Source: Ectobius pallidus
Lineage: Eukaryota > Arthropoda > Insecta > Blattodea > Ectobiidae
Length of the DNA: 64,000 nt
Direction: 5' to 3'
Assembly: GCA_964059195.1 (NCBI GenBank)
Contig: CAXKWD010000005.1
Coordinates: forward strand, 150,317,265 to 150,381,264
In this document: in pieces, positions 58,135-64,000 of the stretch
Layout of the letters: each line of letters begins with the position of its first letter
Numbering within the stretch: position 1 is the first letter of the stretch
Position numbers and translations under genes: made by a program
The notes under the pieces: generated by a model
What the model saw: the letters and a program-made list of their open reading frames with translations, nothing else
Databases searched by the model: none
Told to the model about the DNA's origin: nothing

Positions 58135-58334
58135 GGATTTAAATATACCGTATATATATATATATATTTTTTTTTATTTAAATTACATTTACAAACTTAT
58201 GTACAAATACAAATACAAAAATACACAAATAAACAAAAAGCATTTACAAATTTCAAAAATAAATAAAGAAAAGAACCAAATAATTATTTAGAAATACACC
58301 CGAATGAGCAAACTGCTCGCGCTCGAACTACCCC
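58135..58334 (-). repeat. LINE 3' terminus with stem-loop
   Basis: Minus strand: a stem-loop 'gcgagcagtttgctc' within 58297-58334, then 'attcgggtgtatttctaaat' and TTTGTATTTGTA-like repeats down to a T/A-rich tail at 58140-58175. The layout matches the plus-strand end at 62840-63050. Confidence 0.55.
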
Positions 58335-60464
58335 TACGAAATAAGGTTAATACACAGAGACCAAAATGTTGTGAATCAAGCAAGATAGCAAGCAAGCTAA
58401 ACAAAATTTCAGGTTCTGGTTCATTTTCTGGCGTCTCCTTCGATTTTCTGTGATTAGGTCTAAAGAGGGGCGCACTGAATCCCTTGAGGATAATCGAGAA
58501 ACTACTACAGTACCAGCACCGTACTTAACAAGTAAGGAGTGTTTCCTATTGACAAAAACATCGGATCAGGGGTGATGAGCTCAAATTGCAAACAAAGTGG
58601 TTAAAATGAAGTCATAAATTTAATGTCGATATATTTTTATTTATCCAAAATGGCATCAGTTAATTTCATGACTGACCACAGAGGTCCTGAATGCTATATG
58701 CCTCAGTATTACAATATTAACAATATACCATATAAATAACAGAAGTATGCAATTAGGATTTACTGATTTAAGCGGCTTAACTCACAAGTATGGTACGCAC
58801 AACTTCCCAAGCATATTTTATATTCTCATCATAACCATTAATTCTGGCGAGAGCAGAAAATTTTTAACTGAAGACAAATAAACGTTACATCACAAGAAAA
58901 ATCAGACCAGGTGTGCTGAAAGCTGTGGTATGTATTTCTGATTTGTGATTAAGAACCAGAATAACTCCGTGCGGACCTCGATATATGGCGTAGTGAACCG
59001 TAAAAATCATGTTCATATAAAGCAACATTATAAATTATTAAGTTAACAAGTATATTTTCATTATTAAATAATTAATTTAATATACTATCGAATGCCAAAT
59101 TGTATATTTCACGGTTCGAAACACTAGATACGTTGATCATCAATCTATTTGTCATTGAAGTCGCTGAAAAAACTGTGTAGACTTTAAGGTAAGCTGAATG
59201 TCTGAGTTATCCACTGTAAGGTTGTCATTAACATGAAGTTCACTTACACTTTTAAAATGTAGACTAAATCCGACTTAAAATGTGAAAAATAATTCTGTTA
59301 ACTAATAGAAGTTACTAAGGTAAGTAAACTCCATAAGTAAATATAATATGATTTAACTGCGTAGTTTTATTGCATTCCTTGATTTTTTAATAGCCTATTG
59401 TTACGTTTTAACAATCTCCTGCCTATTAATAGGCTTAGTCTTCTCTCTGGTGAAGAGAAAGACGAAGTTAAACATTCTCAGTGACTTGTGGGTTTCTTTA
59501 TGTGTTTCTTAAGGAGGAATTTCATTTTTAAATCTATAATGCATAGAATTTATTAAAATTTTAACAATTTCTGCTTCTAAAAGTGTATAGGCCTAATAAA
59601 TTGGTACCATGTGATATTAAAATTAGATATTTTCTTTTTCAGATGCATTCACACTACTAACAAGATTTTCTTAATTTTCTGTCACTTTCCCTTAACTACA
59701 TATACTAAAAAAGGAAGTTTTAATATTAGGCCTACTATAGTATTACCTGAATTAATTATATTAAGTTTCAACCGTAGCCATAAAGAATAGAAAACAAGAA
59801 ACTGAAAGATTATCTCAGAAGGCTAGTAGACACCAGGCATGATTTCGCGTAAAGCAAACAGATCTACACTATAACCCAGCAAATATTATGGATTTGTGCA
59901 GGAAGTGTCAGTCACACTTCCATCCGGTTTACTTAGTGTGATAAATCTTGTGAATAGCATTCTTCTTTACTAATTTATACAGGACTAGCAGAACTGTACT
60001 ATTACAACGTTCGGAGATAGCAATAATAGGCCTACTAATCCTAGAGGAATACGCGTAAAGAAATAACCCATTATTAAGATCTGTCGCCAGCATATAAAAC
60101 TGAAAAGTCCCACCTTGGAAAAATTGTCCTCTACATAATACAAATTTGTAAGCTTGTACGAGAATATTATGCCTCACGTCCCCTAGAGGTATAAGGTTCC
60201 CGTTGCCGTAACAGTAAATAAACACATGATTTAGACGGAATTCTTGGTGACAGTTAATTTTTTTTTTGTGGGAAAGACTACTTAGCATTTTTTTTAAATT
60301 TACGATTTGAATGATGCTTTTTATACACACTAAATGCTTGTGTTATTTTTTTCCAAATTCTATATTCATAAAAGCTAGATGTGATTAGCACCAGAAATAA
60401 ATCCGAATAAAGAAATATAGGCCTAATGATGTAAAATTAGAATTTTATGGCAAACCAGCTAAAT
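58335..60464. other. Spacer, no gene recognised
   Basis: The only long frame is minus 59929-60330 (133 codons), with a locally less AT-rich segment at 60000-60200 but no domain I recognise. It could be a decayed coding piece or chance. Confidence 0.45.
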
Positions 60465-60476
60465 AAACCTGAAAAT

Positions 60477-61116
60477 TAGAGGACACCAAAACAATGATCA
60501 GATCTGAAATTACGAAGCACTGGGATGAAACATGGAAATCCACTCCTTCAAAACTGCAGCTCGTCCGGAAATCAGTTACTGAGCCAGCCATTCCGAATTC
60601 TCTCCTCTGTAGAAGGCAACAAGTCCTGCTGACCAGGCTGCGGATTGGCCACTTCAACCTTAGCCATGGCTATCTTATGAAGAAAACTATAAAGGATCCA
60701 TGCCCGAAATGTAATGGGGATGTAACTTCCTCCCATCTTATTCTGGAATGTCCACGGCTATTGCATGTAAGGCGTCTGTTAAATATCAAAGGAGACTTAT
60801 ACAATATATTTAAAAATGATGAAGGATGCCTTAAGGTTATCTCACTTTTGGAACTGTCACAGTTAAAATCATTCATATAATGTAAAATCAACTCATATTT
60901 TGTCAGTAGTTGCTAAATTACTTCCAGTCCTTTTTATGTTTAATATGTTGTTCTTCTTACTAAATTTAAAGTTGCATATATGTTTTTCTTCATACTCCAC
61001 TTCTTGTAGCACTTGTTCAATATAAATGTATGAATTATTGTGGTCGCTGGTGACCCTGGCAGTTAAAAAGCGACCTGAAATAAATAAATAAATAAAAAGA
61101 TAATAATAAAAAAAAA
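60477..61116 (+). mobile_element. 5'-truncated LINE (ORF2 C-terminus) with A-tail
   Basis: Flanked by AAACCTGAAAAT (60465-60476 and 61117-61128), a 12-bp target duplication. The frame ending at 60880 encodes the extreme C-terminus of a Jockey/I-type ORF2: RRQQVLLTRLRIGHFNLSHG, then a C-x2-C-x7-H-x4-C zinc knuckle (CPKCNGDVTSSHLILEC) and a short tail. A 3' UTR of about 200 bp follows, with 'ggtcgctggtgaccctggca', then AAATAAATAAAT and an A-rich tail. Uninterrupted coding and intact duplications suggest a young insertion. The start codon at 60494 is fortuitous, because the 5' part is truncated. Confidence 0.93.
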
Positions 61117-61195
61117 AAACCTGAAAATATTTTTTTGGGACAGAAAATCCTTACAGGACAGGTATCTTAACTGAAGGATGTCATTTGGACAAGTC

Positions 61196-61251
61196 GTAAT
61201 ATCATTAACTCTAAGAACAGTCTGTAATATCATTAATTCTAAGAACAGTCT
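61196..61251. repeat. 28-bp tandem duplication
   Basis: 'gtaatatcattaactctaag' plus 'aacagtct' is repeated immediately with one C-to-T change. Confidence 0.93.
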
Positions 61252-61283
61252 TTTTTATTAAGAAATTGTCTTTTAATTTCATT

Positions 61284-62185
61284 TTTGTACGTGTTTTCTT
61301 TTATAATTTCATAATTTTAAAGCAACTATCTCTGCAGGATTGTATTATTTATTTAAAATTGAGAATATATATATATATAAATATATATATTTATTTAATA
61401 TTTATTTAAAATTGAGAATATATATATATTGTCTATATATATATATATTGTTGCAGGATTGTATTATTTATTTATTTAAAATTGAGAATATATATATTGT
61501 ATTATTTATTATGTATTTATTTTATTTATTATGTATTTATTGTGTATTTATTATGTATTATGCAGGATTGTATTATTAATTTATTTAAAATTGAGAATAT
61601 ATATATTTATTTAATATTTATTTAAAATTGAGAATATATGTGTATATATATTGTATTATTTATTATGTATTTATTTTATTTTATGTATTATGTATTTATT
61701 GTGTATTTATTATGTATTATGCAGGATTGTATCATCTATTTATTTATTTAAAATTGAGAATATATATATATATATATTTATTTAATATTTATTTAAAATT
61801 GAGAATATATATATATATATTTAAAAAATATTAAATAAATATATTTATATTTAAAAAATTTATATATATTAAATATATAAATATATAAAATTTATATATA
61901 TTTAAAAAATATTAAATAAATATATATATATTCTCAATTTTAAATAAATATTAAATAAATAAAGATATATATATATACTCAATTTTAAATAAATAAATAA
62001 ATAATACAAATCTGCATAATACATAATAAATACACAATAAATACATAATACATAAAATAAAATAAATACATAATAAATAATACAATATATATACTCAATT
62101 TAAAATAAATAAATAAATAAATAATACAACTCTGCAGAGATAGTTGCTTTAAAATTATGATATTATAAAAGAAAACACGTACAAA
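61284..62185. repeat. 0.9-kb AT-rich palindrome built of tandem units
   Basis: The ends are inverted copies: TTTGTACGTGTTTTCTTTTA with 'taatttcataattttaaagc' and 'aactatctctgcag' at the left, its complement at the right. Inside, 'tgcaggattgtattatttat' plus 'ttaaaattgagaatatata' recurs about four times on the left (61335, 61443, 61560, 61720) and inverted on the right. Frames such as 61340-61579 and 61628-61834 are low-complexity. It may be a foldback element or an inverted duplication of a satellite. Confidence 0.88.
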
Positions 62186-62189
62186 TATA

Positions 62190-62835
62190 TATATATATCT
62201 TCAACGAATAAAATATAGAGTCCGGTAACAATGATTGAACAGGAGGCTAGTAAAATAAATTCTTCTCTAAATCTTAGAAAGTTCACTATAACTAATATTT
62301 TCGAATGCCTTCTCAGTTTTAAAATACATTAAGCTATCGTTTCTCTTTTAAAATAAAGCAAAGACCATTGTTAAAAATGTTGACTGTAAGTGTTTATGTG
62401 CTTTAAAGGGATGTAATTTATTGCATAATGCATTTCTCCCTCATGGCTCTCTGCAAAGGTTCTACAAATCACCAGAGGTTTTTCAGCTCATTTTCTCAGC
62501 TCCCTTTCCACTAACTATTCTTCAACTTGAGAACAGTTTCTCTCTTCTACTCTTGGACATTAATTACCCGCTCCAGAGAGCAAACCCGATATTATCCGCG
62601 CCTATTCTTTACTCACTCTGCAGTCATCAATTGCAACACTTCGAAGCAAACTTAGGGAATGGTATTAGCTATTCTTCGAACTGTTTTGATCATGGAAAAT
62701 ACGTTTTCTCAATAGTAAATCATTAGAAATTGCGAGGTCATAAAACATTTCATCATAATCGTCCTTGGTGCCAGACTCTCTTGGAATTGCTAATTCTTGT
62801 TTGTTTATGGTATAATTGTTTATAATATAATTTCA
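62190..62835. other. Spacer with an unsupported 101-codon frame
   Basis: Plus frame 62421-62726 has mixed composition, less biased than its surroundings, but no motif I recognise. Its ATG context and flanks give no support. Confidence 0.4.
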
Positions 62836-62837
62836 GT

Positions 62838-63055
62838 ATGGCTGAACTGACCCCGAACACGAGCTATGCTCATGCGGGGTAAATAATACTGTTTTGTAAT
62901 TGTAATAATTGTGTTTATATTATTTATATTTGTAATTGTAATAATGGTTTTTGCATTATTTATATTTGTATTTGTAATAATCTGTATTTTTGTAATTTGT
63001 AATAATTATAATAAAATTTACTAATAAATTCTAGTAGATACTAAAAAAAATAAAA
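62838..63055 (+). repeat. LINE 3' terminus with stem-loop
   Basis: 'gaccccgaacacgagctatg' plus 'ctcatgcggggtaaataata' folds with CCCCG/CGGGG outer and GAGC/GCTC inner pairs. Repeated 'ttgtaattgtaataatt' follows, and an A-rich end near 63045. It looks like a heavily 5'-truncated retrotransposon end. Relatives are at 58135-58334 and 47594-47627. Confidence 0.58.
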
Positions 63056-64000
63056 AACTATTATAACATAATTAAGTTATAGGCTATAGAGGGAATATAA
63101 AATAATATATATTCCGATTTTCGAAGAAAGTGCTTGATCTTTTGTTTAATCAACAAGCGTTATTTCAAAATAAAAGAAGTATTATATAGGAATACATTTT
63201 TAGATGTTACATTAAAACATTTCTCACTTGCAACTGTAGTATGCCACTCTCTAACTTACATTAAATTTGAAAGCTATATGTTCAATAGGTGCTAAGATAA
63301 TTTATTTTTTAATTTGTAGTCAGAAATATGTGAAACTAATAAAATACTTTTCTAATAAAATAACATCCAAGGCAGATAAACCGATTTTTACAAAGCTCAC
63401 ATTAACATCTTGAATGATTTCACACAGGCTTATTTCTAAAAATTAAGTATACAAACTGAGGTATTATTTTTTAATGGCTCGTTTAATTAACTCATTAGAT
63501 TTTGTAGGAATTCACAGCGGCACGTACATATAGGCTGTTTATTTGAATATTTTCATTAAAATGAAGCTTTATCCGTATCAGGAAAAAGAAAGAAAAGAAC
63601 TTATATTAAGCCATTTGCATCAATTCAGAATAATGGATTATGAATTCACCCCAAAGGTCTTACGTGTAAGGCTTAATAGATAGAACAAATCCTTCTTTTC
63701 AATTCTTACTTTAGTCTAGCAGTCTTCTCCATAGTAGTGCGTGCGAGGTCTCATTTTCCCAGGCACTTAGCATCTTATCCTAAGGCAATTTGTTTCCAAC
63801 TTAAGTTAGTTTACGTTCCTGAAGTTCCATGTTCACACTAGACCGCTGCTATATCGTGACCATCCGACTGAAATTAAATCACAAGACGCCAGCCCGGACA
63901 AGAAGCTAGTTTCCTACACTTTGATAAACATTCAAATTGAGTCTACGGTAACTTTGCCCTTTGTATAGTTACAGAAGCGTTTAATACGGATATTATTATG
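63056..64000. other. Spacer, nothing recognised
   Basis: AT-rich, without frames over 60 codons or clear repeat ends. Confidence 0.5.

Noticed and set aside
59929..60330. 133-codon minus-strand frame, considered as a gene
   Set aside because: No family recognised, no splice or promoter context. Left as spacer with a note.
61334..61834. Membrane-protein-like Tyr/Ile/Leu-rich frames
   Set aside because: They are translations of TATA and TTTA tandem repeats.
62421..62726. 101-codon plus-strand frame
   Set aside because: No motif and no relation to the LINE 3' end that follows.
1..64000. CRISPR array, operons or ribosome binding sites
   Set aside because: No regularly spaced direct repeats with unique spacers; all repeat content is eukaryotic retroposon and transposon type.

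Overview
This window looks like a gene-poor, AT-rich (roughly one third GC by eye) intergenic stretch of an arthropod genome, most likely an insect. I see no intact host gene, no canonical functional tRNA or rRNA gene and no prokaryotic feature. The evidence is the repeat content: tRNA-headed SINEs, 5'-truncated non-LTR retrotransposons, mariner and pogo-like fragments, hAT-type MITEs with 8-bp target duplications, and microsatellites. The palindromic word TAGGCCTA recurs through the single-copy spacers. A cockroach-like genome is my best guess, from memory of repeat style only.

Layout. 1-10 kb: spacer with a SINE, a 717-bp hAT-type MITE (2383-3099) and a relative (about 8656-9510), and a G/C-homopolymer hAT MITE (5748-6138). 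10-20 kb: a hAT-type element with TACGAC subterminal motifs (10118-10614), a 33-bp minisatellite, microsatellites and SINEs. 20-28.8 kb: a CR1-like LINE 3' end, SINEs, a hAT element (24146-24908) with a LINE inserted in its right-hand target duplication, and more SINEs. 28.8-40 kb: a foldback element, a LINE reverse-transcriptase relic and a pogo/Tigger-like MITE (38240-38966).

40-46 kb is a nested stack. An older repeat ('Q') carries a second copy of the hAT MITE, then a LINE ORF1 (gag) relic that is itself split by a 1.24-kb insertion, then a 1.5-kb TIR transposon with 4-bp TTAT duplications and eight copies of a GTCAACACCGTAACG-like motif, then a PIF/Harbinger-like MITE. 47-53.7 kb holds several inverted-repeat elements, including one built from two inverted mariner 3' ends.

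54-57 kb holds the only long coding sequence: a 556-codon cysteine-rich transposase-like gene (54110-55780) interrupted by one in-frame TAA. It is followed by a SINE with perfect 13-bp target duplications and another TIR element. 57.8-64 kb has a near-perfect 68-bp palindrome of a tRNA-like SINE head, a 5'-truncated LINE with a 12-bp duplication and A-tail, a 0.9-kb AT-rich palindrome and LINE 3' ends sharing a terminal stem-loop.

The genes do not form a pathway. The content is a layered record of transposition, and several layers can be ordered because paralogous repeat copies in the same window preserve the empty sites. Family names are by motif recognition only; no database was consulted.
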